From: Nocardia anaemiae NBRC 100462
Lineage (GTDB): Bacteria > Actinomycetota > Actinomycetes > Mycobacteriales > Mycobacteriaceae
NCBI RefSeq assembly: GCF_001612725.1
Contig: NZ_BDAZ01000046.1
Location: forward strand, 1 to 64,000
Length of the DNA stretch: 64,000 nucleotides
Direction of reading: 5' to 3'
The position numbers and the translations under genes are program-made. Under the pieces are notes generated by a model. It ran no database searches and was not told where the DNA came from. It saw only the letters and a list, made by a program, of their open reading frames with translations. The first letter of the stretch is position 1. The number at the start of each line of letters is the position of its first letter. Positions 17,521 through 25,640 of this stretch are shown here, piece after piece.

Positions 17521-18375
17521 ATGACGAGCCGAGCAGTGCACGCGCCAGCGGCGCTGCTCGGCCAACCTGTGCAACCGATGCTCGAATGGGCCACCGGCGT
17601 TCTCACCGATCACGGCGTGAAAATCGTTGGGACACCGGAGGAAACGCGACGGCGGGCGTGGTCGTTGATCGTGCGCATACCGACCGAGGCGGGTCCGATG
17701 TGGTTGAAGGCCAACGCCCGTGCCGGTGCGCACGAGGGTCCGCTGTTGCAGGCATTGGCCCGGTTGCGGCCCGGTAGTGTGCTCGAACCGCTTGCGGTGC
17801 AACCGGATCGGGGCTGGATACTCAGTCCCGACGGCGGTGCCACCGCGCGGGATTCCACGGCCGCGTGGACCGAATTGGTCCGCCGCTACGCCGAGCTCCA
17901 GTTCGCGATGGGCGATCACATCGATGAACTGCGCGACACCGGCACACCATATCTGCCACCACCCCAACTGATCACGGTGTATCGGCATTTCGAGCCGCGC
18001 GTGCCCGGCCTCGGCGCGGCGATCACCGAAGCCGCCGCGGCACTCACCGAATTCGGCAGGCTGAGCATCGAGCACAATGATCTGCAGCCGGGCAATGTGT
18101 TCACCGATTCGGACAGGCTGTTCGACTGGGGTGATGCCGTGATCACCCACCCGCTGCTGTCCTGGCGGGTGCTGCGTGGTCCGCACCGTGCCGAATACCT
18201 GGACCGGTGGCGGCAGGCCAGCGCCGTTACCGACGCCGAAATCGTCCTCGCCGACCGGCTGGCACCGCTGGTCGCCCTGCATCCTTGGCGCACCATCGAC
18301 GCGTCGCCACCGCGGTTCGCGCGCTTCCTGCACGGCTTGCTCGACGATCTGCGCGCGGGCTTCAGCCGGGTTTGA
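17521..18375 (+). CDS. Aminoglycoside phosphotransferase/choline kinase-fold protein
   Basis: A 284-aa protein with an APH-type kinase core: LSIEHNDLQPGNVF supplies the catalytic H-x-D-x-x-x-x-N loop and RLFDWGDAVI supplies the metal-binding DWxD. The N-terminal lobe contains WLKANA, a possible ATP-Lys. It begins 7 bp after panB and is likely cotranscribed. The substrate (small molecule, lipid or antibiotic) cannot be predicted. The start at 17521 is chosen because upstream codons lie inside panB. Confidence 0.78.
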   Translation: MTSRAVHAPAALLGQPVQPMLEWATGVLTDHGVKIVGTPEETRRRAWSLIVRIPTEAGPMWLKANARAGAHEGPLLQALARLRPGSVLEPLAVQPDRGWILSPDGGATARDSTAAWTELVRRYAELQFAMGDHIDELRDTGTPYLPPPQLITVYRHFEPRVPGLGAAITEAAAALTEFGRLSIEHNDLQPGNVFTDSDRLFDWGDAVITHPLLSWRVLRGPHRAEYLDRWRQASAVTDAEIVLADRLAPLVALHPWRTIDASPPRFARFLHGLLDDLRAGFSRV

Positions 18376-18464
18376 TCAGTGTCGTCCGGCAAACTGGTGC
18401 GGGCCAGGCGCGGCAAATAATGGCAGACTCGAAGCCGACAATGCCGACACGAGCAGAGGTACCG

Positions 18465-18914
18465 ATGCCGCAACCCCGTTGGATTTCACGCAGCACGCTT
18501 GTGGTGGCGGGTATTTTCGCCGCTGTCGCGCTCACCGCCTGCGGAAGCGACTCCAGCCCGGCGCCCACCGGCAGCTCGAGCTCGACCACCGGGTCGGCGA
18601 CGGCCACCAGCGCGGGCAAGACCACCAGCGCACCGACGACGACCCTGGAGATCTCCGACGCGTCGGCCACCCAGCTGTGCGACATGATCCGCCCCGAGCT
18701 GTCCAATTGGCGGGTGCAGGGTCCGACGTTGGGCCGCATCGGACTCAACGCACTGGTGCACGAATGGGCGCTGCGCAATGGCGGCATCAACGGCCATGTG
18801 CTCGCCGATAAGGCGATGATCGACCGGATCACCACCAAGAGCTGCGCCGATGTGCACCAGCAGGCGATCGAGGCGCTGGGACTTCCCGATCTGGCTTCGG
18901 GAATCGCCTTCTGA
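18465..18914 (+). CDS. Small secreted lipoprotein of unknown function
   Basis: A 149-aa protein with lipobox ALTAC near residue 26, then a Ser/Thr/Ala-rich linker and a small helical domain (SATQLCDMIRPELSNW to ASGIAF) with two Cys that may form a disulphide. It matches the style of actinobacterial surface lipoproteins with no named family that I recognise. An AGAGG site precedes the ATG at 18465; an in-frame ATG at 18420 is possible but would push the signal inward. The stop overlaps the pip start (TGATG). Confidence 0.72.
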   Translation: MPQPRWISRSTLVVAGIFAAVALTACGSDSSPAPTGSSSSTTGSATATSAGKTTSAPTTTLEISDASATQLCDMIRPELSNWRVQGPTLGRIGLNALVHEWALRNGGINGHVLADKAMIDRITTKSCADVHQQAIEALGLPDLASGIAF

Positions 18915-19876
18915 TGCGAACTCTTTACCCCGCGATCGAGCCGTACGACACCGGCATGCTCGACGTCGGCGCAGGCCAAGCCGTGTACTGGGAGGTCAGC
19001 GGAAATCCGGACGGTAAGCCCGTGGTGTTCCTGCACGGCGGACCCGGTGGCGGCACCGAACCGTTCCACCGACAGTTCTTCGATCCGGCCGCCTACCGGA
19101 TCGTGCTGTTGGATCAGCGCGGTTGCGGACGGTCCACCCCGCATATCGCGGACGGGGCGAGTCTGGCGACCAATACCACCGCTCACCTGATCGCCGATAT
19201 CGAGGCGCTGCGCATCCATCTCGGCATCGATCGCTGGCAGGTATTCGGCGGCTCCTGGGGTTCCACGCTGGCGCTCGCCTATGCGCAACAGCATCCGGAG
19301 CGGGTCACCGAACTGGTGCTGCGCGGGATCTTCCTGTTGCGGCGCAAGGAAATCGACTGGTACTACAACGGTGCCGCGGGCTGCATCTACCCCGACGAGT
19401 GGGAGAAATTCCTGGCCCCGGTGCCCCATGACGAGCGCGACAGCGATCTGGTGCAGGCGTATCACCGGCTGCTGCACTCCCCCGACGAGCAGGTCGCCGA
19501 GGCCGCCGCCATCGCCTGGTCCACCTGGGAGGGCGCGACGAGTTCGCTACTGCCGCACCCTGATCGGGTGGAGGAGAGCGCCCAGCCGCGGTTCGCCCTG
19601 GCATTCGCCAGGATCGAGAACCACTACTTCATCAACGGCGGATTCCTCGACGAGGGACAGCTGCTGCGCGATCTCGACAAGATCGCGCATATCCCGGCCG
19701 TCATCGTGCAGGGACGCCACGATGTCGTCTGCCCGGCGACCAGCGCATGGGAACTGCATCGCGCCTGGCCCGGTTCGGTACTGCACATCGTCGACGACGC
19801 CGGTCATGCGGCGGCCGAACCCGGAATCGCCCACCATCTCGTCGAGGCGACCGATGGATTCGCGAAGGTGAGCTGA
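18914..19876 (+). CDS. pip: Prolyl aminopeptidase
   Basis: A 320-aa protein with an alpha/beta-hydrolase fold and S33-family signatures: FLHGGPGGGTEP (oxyanion loop), LLDQRGCGRSTPH, and nucleophile GGSWGSTLALAYAQ (Ser near residue 113). Acid and His lie in QGRHDVVCP and DDAGHAA. It removes N-terminal proline from peptides in the cytoplasm. Coupled to the upstream lipoprotein by a 1-bp overlap and separated by 2 bp from the CHAD gene downstream. Confidence 0.93.
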   Translation: MRTLYPAIEPYDTGMLDVGAGQAVYWEVSGNPDGKPVVFLHGGPGGGTEPFHRQFFDPAAYRIVLLDQRGCGRSTPHIADGASLATNTTAHLIADIEALRIHLGIDRWQVFGGSWGSTLALAYAQQHPERVTELVLRGIFLLRRKEIDWYYNGAAGCIYPDEWEKFLAPVPHDERDSDLVQAYHRLLHSPDEQVAEAAAIAWSTWEGATSSLLPHPDRVEESAQPRFALAFARIENHYFINGGFLDEGQLLRDLDKIAHIPAVIVQGRHDVVCPATSAWELHRAWPGSVLHIVDDAGHAAAEPGIAHHLVEATDGFAKVS

Positions 19877-19878
19877 TC

Positions 19879-20838
19879 ATGGTCACGGCCGGAACCGCCG
19901 TCGTCGCGGCACTGCGCGACGACGTCGACCGGCTGCTGGCCGCCGAACCGGATGTCCGCGCCGACGCCTGGGATTCGGTGCACCAGATGCGGGTCGCGAC
20001 ACGCAGATTGCGCAGTGTGCTGCGCTCCTACCGTACGCTCTTCGAGGCCACGCCGATCGCCGAGATGCAGCGCGAACTGAAGTGGCTGGCCGATCTGCTC
20101 GGCGTGGCGCGCGATGCCGAAGTGCGGGCGGAGCGGTTCACGGCATTGCTGGCCACGCACGCGCCGCAGGATGAATTCGCCCGGCTCGCAATGGAATCCG
20201 CCGTGCCGAAGGCAGCGGGCAGCGCCTATGTGCCCGGCACCACCGAGTACGTGCGCACCGAACTGGTCGATGCGGAACGCGACCGATACCGGACCGCGCA
20301 TGCGGAGGTTCTCGACGCGCTCAACCACCACCGCTATCACGCACTGCGCCACCGTCTTTCGGCCTGGCGCACCAATCCGCCCATCGATGCCGACAAATCG
20401 AAACAGCCCGCCGCCGAAGTCTTCGAACGCATCCTGCGCAAAGATCACAAGCGCCTACGGCGACTGGTCTACGCCGAACCCGCCGTCTCCCCCGCCGAGC
20501 GCGTCGAACTGCTGCACGATATCCGCAAGGGCGCCAAACGCCTGCGTTACTCGTGCGAGGGCGCGATCGATGTACTCGGCGATGCCGCAAAGGATCTCGG
20601 CACCGAAGCGAAGCGCCTACAAACCGTACTCGGCGACCACCGCGACGCCGTCGAATCCCGCGAAGCCATCCTGGCCCGCGCCGCCGAAACCCACGCCACC
20701 GGCGTCAACGCCACCATCTACGAATTGCTGGCCGACGCCGAGGAAGTCGCCGCGGGCGAAGCGCTGGCCAAATACCCCGCCGCGGCGGCGTTCGTGTCCG
20801 TAATCGGCCCACCTGGCGAAGATCAGAATGGCGAATAG
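19879..20838 (+). CDS. CHAD domain protein (polyphosphate-binding)
   Basis: A 319-aa protein. The start has VHQMRVATRRLRSVLRSY, the hallmark of CHAD helical repeats with conserved His and basic residues that bind polyphosphate. A second repeat has LLHDIRKGAKRLRYSCE. No CYTH (triphosphate tunnel) domain precedes it, unlike many actinobacterial homologues. It lies two bases after pip. Its 3' end overlaps the convergent hydrolase gene by 16 bp. The start at 19879 is at the conserved N-terminus; the upstream frame is accidental. Confidence 0.85.
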   Translation: MVTAGTAVVAALRDDVDRLLAAEPDVRADAWDSVHQMRVATRRLRSVLRSYRTLFEATPIAEMQRELKWLADLLGVARDAEVRAERFTALLATHAPQDEFARLAMESAVPKAAGSAYVPGTTEYVRTELVDAERDRYRTAHAEVLDALNHHRYHALRHRLSAWRTNPPIDADKSKQPAAEVFERILRKDHKRLRRLVYAEPAVSPAERVELLHDIRKGAKRLRYSCEGAIDVLGDAAKDLGTEAKRLQTVLGDHRDAVESREAILARAAETHATGVNATIYELLADAEEVAAGEALAKYPAAAAFVSVIGPPGEDQNGE

Positions 20839-21689
20839 CCGCTGAGAAAGTTCCGAATCAGAGGCACCACTTCGTCGAGGTGGGTCTCCAGCAGCCAATG
20901 GCCGCCGTCGAGAATATGCAGCTCGGCATCAGGATGATCGCGGTGGTAAGCGAGGGCGGCACCGGGGGGCATGTAGCCGTCGTGGCGGCCCCAGACGATC
21001 AGCGTCGGCGGACGGTGCTCGCGCAGATAGGCTTGTTGCTTGGAAAACGACGCCACCGTATGTCGTTGATCGGCCAGCAAATTCACCAGATTTTGGCGGC
21101 GCTGCGGCGTATCGGTTACCGCCCAAGCGAGCCGCCACAGGTCCGGGCTGACCCGCTCGACCAGGTCGTCCGGCAATTCCCCGACGAACTCGTGACGGAA
21201 TCCCTCCTCGCTGACCGCTTCGGCCAGCTCGGCCTTGCCTTGCTCGGTCGGATTGTTCCAGAACCGCTTCAGTGGAGCGTATTTCGGGCCGTGCTGGTCT
21301 TCGTAGATGTCGCCGTTCTGCACAATCAGCCCGCGTACCTTTTCCGGCGCCGCCATCGCGAGCCGCAGTCCGAACTGGGAACCATAGTCGTGCAGGTAAA
21401 TCGTGTACTCGGATAGATCGAGCACGTCAATGAAACGGCGCAGGAACTCCGAATAGCCGTCGAAGGTATAGGCGAAGTTCTCCGGTGCCGCGGAATATCC
21501 GAAGCCGGGCAGGTCGGGCGCGAGCGTGCGCCAGCGATCGGCCAGCGCAGGCATCAGATTTCGAAACTCGAACGAGGAGCAGGGGTATCCATGCGGTAGC
21601 AGCAGCACCGGGCCGTTGGGCGGCCCCGCCTCGCGGTAGAACGTCTCGATGCCGTCGATCGTGATCCAGCGATGCCGAACGTTGCTCAT
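20823..21689 (-). CDS. Alpha/beta hydrolase, epoxide hydrolase/dehalogenase-like
   Basis: A 288-aa protein. LPHGYPCSSFEFRNLMP carries the HGxP oxyanion motif, and the nucleophile elbow LHDYGSQFG has Asp rather than Ser, as in epoxide hydrolases and haloalkane dehalogenases. ILDGGHWLLETH supplies the His. The Asp nucleophile implies a covalent alkyl-enzyme ester mechanism on epoxides or alkyl halides (family knowledge); the substrate is unknown. GAGGGCATC precedes the ATG. Confidence 0.8.
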   Translation of the reverse strand: MSNVRHRWITIDGIETFYREAGPPNGPVLLLPHGYPCSSFEFRNLMPALADRWRTLAPDLPGFGYSAAPENFAYTFDGYSEFLRRFIDVLDLSEYTIYLHDYGSQFGLRLAMAAPEKVRGLIVQNGDIYEDQHGPKYAPLKRFWNNPTEQGKAELAEAVSEEGFRHEFVGELPDDLVERVSPDLWRLAWAVTDTPQRRQNLVNLLADQRHTVASFSKQQAYLREHRPPTLIVWGRHDGYMPPGAALAYHRDHPDAELHILDGGHWLLETHLDEVVPLIRNFLSGYSPF

Positions 21690-21883
21690 ACGATGCCCTC
21701 CTGAGGTTTCGTGCCGTTGCCGGGCACTGCTCCGTCAGGAATGGCCCGACCTCATCCCTCTTGGCGATACCCCGATGGGGCGCCGATTCACATCTGAATG
21801 GAGCGAAGAAGGCGACTGCCCATGGCGAACTGCGCGCCGAGAAGGACGCTGCCGCGATAACCGCCAAACCACGGAACGTGGCA

Positions 21884-22771
21884 CTAAGGCCGCAGCACCG
21901 ACACCAGGAATTCGGTCTGGTCGTACACCGTCTGCTCGAAGATATCGTCGAAGTAGACATCGAAATGTCCTACCGGATAACGCTTTACGATCGCATGCTT
22001 GGTGCGTTCGGCCGCACGCAGTGTCGGCTTCGGTGGCGCGATGGTGTCGTTATCGGCGATCGCGTAGAAGACCGGCATCTTCAATGCCTTGGCCCGGCGG
22101 CCGGGAGAATCGAACAGCGTCGAGAATGCCACGCGGGCAGCGACTTTCGGTTCGTAGGTCTCGCTCTCGTCGGCGAGTCTGCCGTAACCCTCCGGCGCAT
22201 CCGGCGCGCTCATCAGCGCCGCCGAACGCTTGCGACCGGCCAACCGGACACGAACGGGCTTGCGCCGGATCGGGCCGACGAGCAGATCGGTGGCCGCGAT
22301 GGTGGCCACCTTGGTCAGGCTGGTCGGGCCCTTCGCCAGCGCCGATGCCAAGCCGCTGGTGAACGGTACCTGGGCGACGACAGCGGCGATGTAATCGTCG
22401 TCGGGCGCGACGGACAGCACATGACCGCCGCCGAAAGAGGTGCCCCACAGCGCAATTCGGGTCGCGTCGAAGCCGCGCAGGGTACGCGCGTAAGTGATGG
22501 CCGAGCGCCAGTCCTCGCGCTGCCTGGCGATATGTAGTAGCTGACGCGGCGCACCTTGACTGGCCCCGAAATGCCGGTAATCGAATACCAACACACCCAT
22601 TCCGGCGGCGGCGAAGCGCCGGGCGTACCTATCCAGACCCATCTCCCGGTTTGCGCCGAGTCCATGCCCCATCACAACGAGCGGGCGGGGCTTGGGGATG
22701 CCAGCGGGGGGATACAGCCAGGCAGCGCAGTGCTCGCTACCCGAGGGAAAACTGACCTCGACACGTTCCAT
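21884..22771 (-). CDS. Alpha/beta hydrolase, dienelactone hydrolase/thioesterase-like
   Basis: A 295-aa protein. Seen are VVMGHGLGANREMGLD (oxyanion region), DYRHFGASQGAPR, nucleophile LWGTSFGGGHV (Ser near residue 114), an acid in AIADNDTIAPP and a C-terminal His in YPVGHFDVYF. This resembles the X-Pro/BAAT-like family of acyl hydrolases common in mycobacteria. It stands alone on the minus strand, divergent from rnpB. Confidence 0.78.
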   Translation of the reverse strand: MERVEVSFPSGSEHCAAWLYPPAGIPKPRPLVVMGHGLGANREMGLDRYARRFAAAGMGVLVFDYRHFGASQGAPRQLLHIARQREDWRSAITYARTLRGFDATRIALWGTSFGGGHVLSVAPDDDYIAAVVAQVPFTSGLASALAKGPTSLTKVATIAATDLLVGPIRRKPVRVRLAGRKRSAALMSAPDAPEGYGRLADESETYEPKVAARVAFSTLFDSPGRRAKALKMPVFYAIADNDTIAPPKPTLRAAERTKHAIVKRYPVGHFDVYFDDIFEQTVYDQTEFLVSVLRP

Positions 22772-22874
22772 GGCACCTCACCGTACTGTTTCGGTCCGAA
22801 CTATTGCCCCCCGACCGGTCACCAGGTCAGGCCAGTCAACAAGGTACCCCTTGATCAAAGTAGGCTAAACGCTG

Positions 22875-23294
<420 letters not shown>

Positions 23295-23386
23295 CCCCTG
23301 CAATCCGGTGCTCGCCGGTGCCATGATGGAAGTGGACCGCCGAGCCGGAATTCGGCGCGGTCAGGCACTTCGCACGGGGTGTAGCC

Positions 23387-24292
23387 ATGGATATTCTTAC
23401 CGTTATCGGGGCGATTTTCGGGGTGGGGGCGATCGCGGGCGGGGTGCTCACCGCGATGAGCGCGCGCATAGTCGCCCAATACGAAAAGGGGCTGGTGTTC
23501 CGGTTCGGCCGGGTAGTCGGAACCCGAGAACCCGGACTGCGCATGCTGATTCCGTTCATCGACCGGATGCGCAAGGTCTCCACGCAGATCGTCACCATGC
23601 CGGTACCCGCGCAGGACGGCATCACCCGCGACAATGTGACGGTGCGCGTCGACGCCGTGGTCTATTTCCGGGTGATCGACCCGGTCTGCGCGGTAGTCGA
23701 GGTGCAGAACTATTTGTTCGCGGTGGGGCAGGTGGCGCAGACGTCCTTGCGTTCGATCATCGGAAAGAGTGATCTGGACAGCCTGTTGTCCAATCGTGAG
23801 GAGCTGAACAAGGGGTTGGAGATCATGATCGATAGCCCGGCGCTCAGCTGGGGCATCCATATCGATCGGGTGGAGATCAAGGATGTGTCGATACCGGATT
23901 CACTGAAGCGCTCGATGTCGCGGCAGGCCGAGGCGGAACGGGAACGGCGGGCGCGGGTGATTTCCGCCGAGGGCGAATTGCAGGCCTCGAAGAAGTTGGC
24001 GCAGGCGGGCGCGCAGATGGCGGAATCGCCCGCGTCACTGCAGCTGCGATTGCTGGAGACCGTGGTTCAGGTTGCGGCGGAAAAGAATTCGACATTGGTG
24101 CTGCCGTTCCCGGTGGAGTTGCTGCGGTTCCTGGAACGCGGTACGCCGTCCGGGACGACCAGCACCGACACCGCGGCCGAGCCCACCCCGACCGCATCCG
24201 AATCCACACCGGAGATCAGCTCGCCCGAGCCGACACCCACGCTGGGTCAGAGCAACACGCCCGTAGCCGAACAAGATGGAATGCGCCCGTAA
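23387..24292 (+). CDS. Slipin/SPFH (band 7) membrane protein
   Basis: A 301-aa protein. One N-terminal hydrophobic segment (residues about 4-25) is followed by an SPFH domain with EKGLVFRFGRVVGTREPGL, VTVRVDAVVYFRVIDP and IHIDRVEIKDVSIPDSLKRSMSRQAEAERERRARV, closely resembling stomatin/slipin. The Ala/Glu-rich coiled coil is short and the tail is Pro/Thr/Ser-rich. Such proteins form membrane scaffolds; no NfeD partner lies beside it. A 7-bp hairpin at 24284-24303 overlaps the stop and may end the transcript. Confidence 0.9.
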   Translation: MDILTVIGAIFGVGAIAGGVLTAMSARIVAQYEKGLVFRFGRVVGTREPGLRMLIPFIDRMRKVSTQIVTMPVPAQDGITRDNVTVRVDAVVYFRVIDPVCAVVEVQNYLFAVGQVAQTSLRSIIGKSDLDSLLSNREELNKGLEIMIDSPALSWGIHIDRVEIKDVSIPDSLKRSMSRQAEAERERRARVISAEGELQASKKLAQAGAQMAESPASLQLRLLETVVQVAAEKNSTLVLPFPVELLRFLERGTPSGTTSTDTAAEPTPTASESTPEISSPEPTPTLGQSNTPVAEQDGMRP

Positions 24293-24303
24293 CACGACGG
24301 GCG
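24284..24303 (+). terminator. Hairpin overlapping the slipin stop codon
   Basis: Seven-base arms CGCCCGT and ACGGGCG flank a 6-base loop that includes part of the TAA stop. It may be a weak terminator or a processing site between the slipin gene and the 32-aa ORF downstream. Confidence 0.4.
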
Positions 24304-24373
24304 TATACCGATACGGGTACGGCAGTGATTGCGCCGCACGACCGCATCGGAACAACGTAAGGAAGCCGGGCCG

Positions 24374-24472
24374 ATGTCCATACTGATTCCCGTGATCGCG
24401 ATCATCATCATGATCACCGTGGGGTATGTATTGAAATACCTGCCCAATTACTTACCGTGGCTGAAGGATTGA
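24374..24472 (+). CDS. 32-aa single-pass membrane microprotein
   Basis: This short reading frame starts at an ATG preceded by AAGGAAG about 10 bases upstream. It encodes a hydrophobic run, ILIPVIAIIIMITVGYVL, followed by a charged/aromatic tail ending WLKD. It sits 80 bp downstream of the slipin gene on the same strand and stops 9 bp before the convergent lipoprotein gene. Size, ribosome-binding site and composition fit a real membrane microprotein, perhaps an SPFH partner (inference). Confidence 0.55.
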   Translation: MSILIPVIAIIIMITVGYVLKYLPNYLPWLKD

Positions 24473-24481
24473 AATTTCTGC

Positions 24482-24865
24482 TCAGCAGAGCATCTTCGCC
24501 ATCTGATAGATCGCCTGGGCCTCTTCCTTGGAGGCCTCGGTGGTGGCGCCCTTCGTGCGCTTGATTACGTTCTGGACGACCTCGTCCTCGCCCTTGCCGT
24601 CCTTGATGTCCTTGCAGGTCTCGACCAGGATGTCGCGGATCTTGGTGTCGTCTTTGCCCTCGGCGAGCTTGGGGAAGGCGCTGCGGTAGCTGACGACGAA
24701 CGTCCCCGCCTTGACGTTGTCCAACGTCTCGCCGCCCGCGGACTTGGCCGCCGAGGTCGTCGCGGAAGCTGGCGCGGCGGAAGAGTCTTTGTCATCGCCG
24801 CAACCGGCAAGGAGCAGGGCTAATACAGCGGAGCTCGCCGCGATTGCGGCAGTAGTTCTGGTCAC
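24482..24865 (-). CDS. DUF732-like lipoprotein
   Basis: A 127-aa protein with lipobox LLLAGC near residue 20, an Ala/Ser/Thr linker, and a helical domain ending with an AIYQMAKMLC tail. The conserved Cys pair and short C-terminal helix recall DUF732 proteins that are abundant in mycobacteria and nocardiae; function unknown. The GTG at 24865 (VTRTTAAIAA) puts the signal peptide at the N-terminus; the frame upstream to 24985 is unlikely to be translated. Confidence 0.72.
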   Translation of the reverse strand: MTRTTAAIAASSAVLALLLAGCGDDKDSSAAPASATTSAAKSAGGETLDNVKAGTFVVSYRSAFPKLAEGKDDTKIRDILVETCKDIKDGKGEDEVVQNVIKRTKGATTEASKEEAQAIYQMAKMLC

Positions 24866-24951
24866 GCAGCGGGATGCTAGCGGCACTTGGGAAACGTCGC
24901 CTCCCGTGTGGTTAACGGAAGGCGACGAAGACCGCATCGTTGACGGTGAGG

Positions 24952-25044
24952 TCAGAGCGGGTTGACCATGAAAACCTGAGCCCAATACGCCGCCTGCTCA
25001 GGACCGAGCAGCGGCATCAGGTAATCGAAAAGAATCGTTGACAT
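24952..25044 (-). CDS. Candidate 30-aa small protein or leader peptide
   Basis: An ATG at 25044 preceded by GGGAG at a 10-base distance opens a 30-codon frame encoding a mainly hydrophobic/aromatic peptide (MSTILFDYLMPLLG ... FMVNPL). It lies 86 bp upstream of the lipoprotein gene on the same strand and could be an independent small protein or a translated leader. It has no recognised family. Confidence 0.4.
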   Translation of the reverse strand: MSTILFDYLMPLLGPEQAAYWAQVFMVNPL

Positions 25045-25294
25045 CAGTGGATAACTCCCAATTGTCGACGTACGGGTCACTTGCGAATGTGCGGGAAAAG
25101 CTCGATCCCGCCACGCCGGGGAACCCTAGCAGCCGGGCTGTGACGCCGCCGGGTTCGGCGTGTCCGGCATGGCGATTCGGGTGGAGCTGGCCTAGAACGT
25201 GAGCGACGTCATAGAGTAGGCGCCGTTGGTAAGACCCGATGCCGGTCCGCCACGAAACTCACATTCTTCGATCACGGAAGCAGGTCACAACTCT
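25045..25294. other. Intergenic region between divergent small-protein genes
   Basis: About 250 bp with start regions of the 30-aa ORF on the minus strand and the secreted 110-aa protein on the plus strand. Promoters for both must lie here, but no clear -35/-10 pair or repeat was seen. Confidence 0.4.
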
Positions 25295-25627
25295 ATGCGG
25301 ATTGTTCGTTCACTGGTCGCCGGTGCGCTGATCGCCGGGGCCGCATCGGTTTTCGCCATGCTGGGAACCGGGTCCGCCTCGGCGGTCGCGGTCACCCCAC
25401 TGGCGGGTGGAGTCCAGGTCGATCTCAACTCGGCCGACACCGCCTGGGTGCACCAGAACCACATCGGGCAGACCATCGCCGGTCTGCCGCATCCGTCGGC
25501 GGCTTCATTCGGCCAGGCGCTGGACGCCGCGGCGGACGTTTCCGCCAGCGTCCCGGGTGGACGCGTGACCTTTACCGTGTACGGCCCGCTCAATGAATTG
25601 AACGGCACCATGCTGGCACTGCAGTAG
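25295..25627 (+). CDS. Small secreted protein
   Basis: A 110-aa protein with a Sec signal peptide (basic MRIVRS, hydrophobic core, cleavage after GSASA near residue 29). The mature part has no Cys and contains VDLNSADTAWVHQNH and a C-terminal VTFTVYGPLNELNG. It resembles the many small exported Nocardia/Rhodococcus proteins with no assigned role. It ends 13 bp before the RNB gene, with which it may be cotranscribed. Confidence 0.7.
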   Translation: MRIVRSLVAGALIAGAASVFAMLGTGSASAVAVTPLAGGVQVDLNSADTAWVHQNHIGQTIAGLPHPSAASFGQALDAAADVSASVPGGRVTFTVYGPLNELNGTMLALQ

Positions 25628-25640
25628 CGACTGCGACAGC

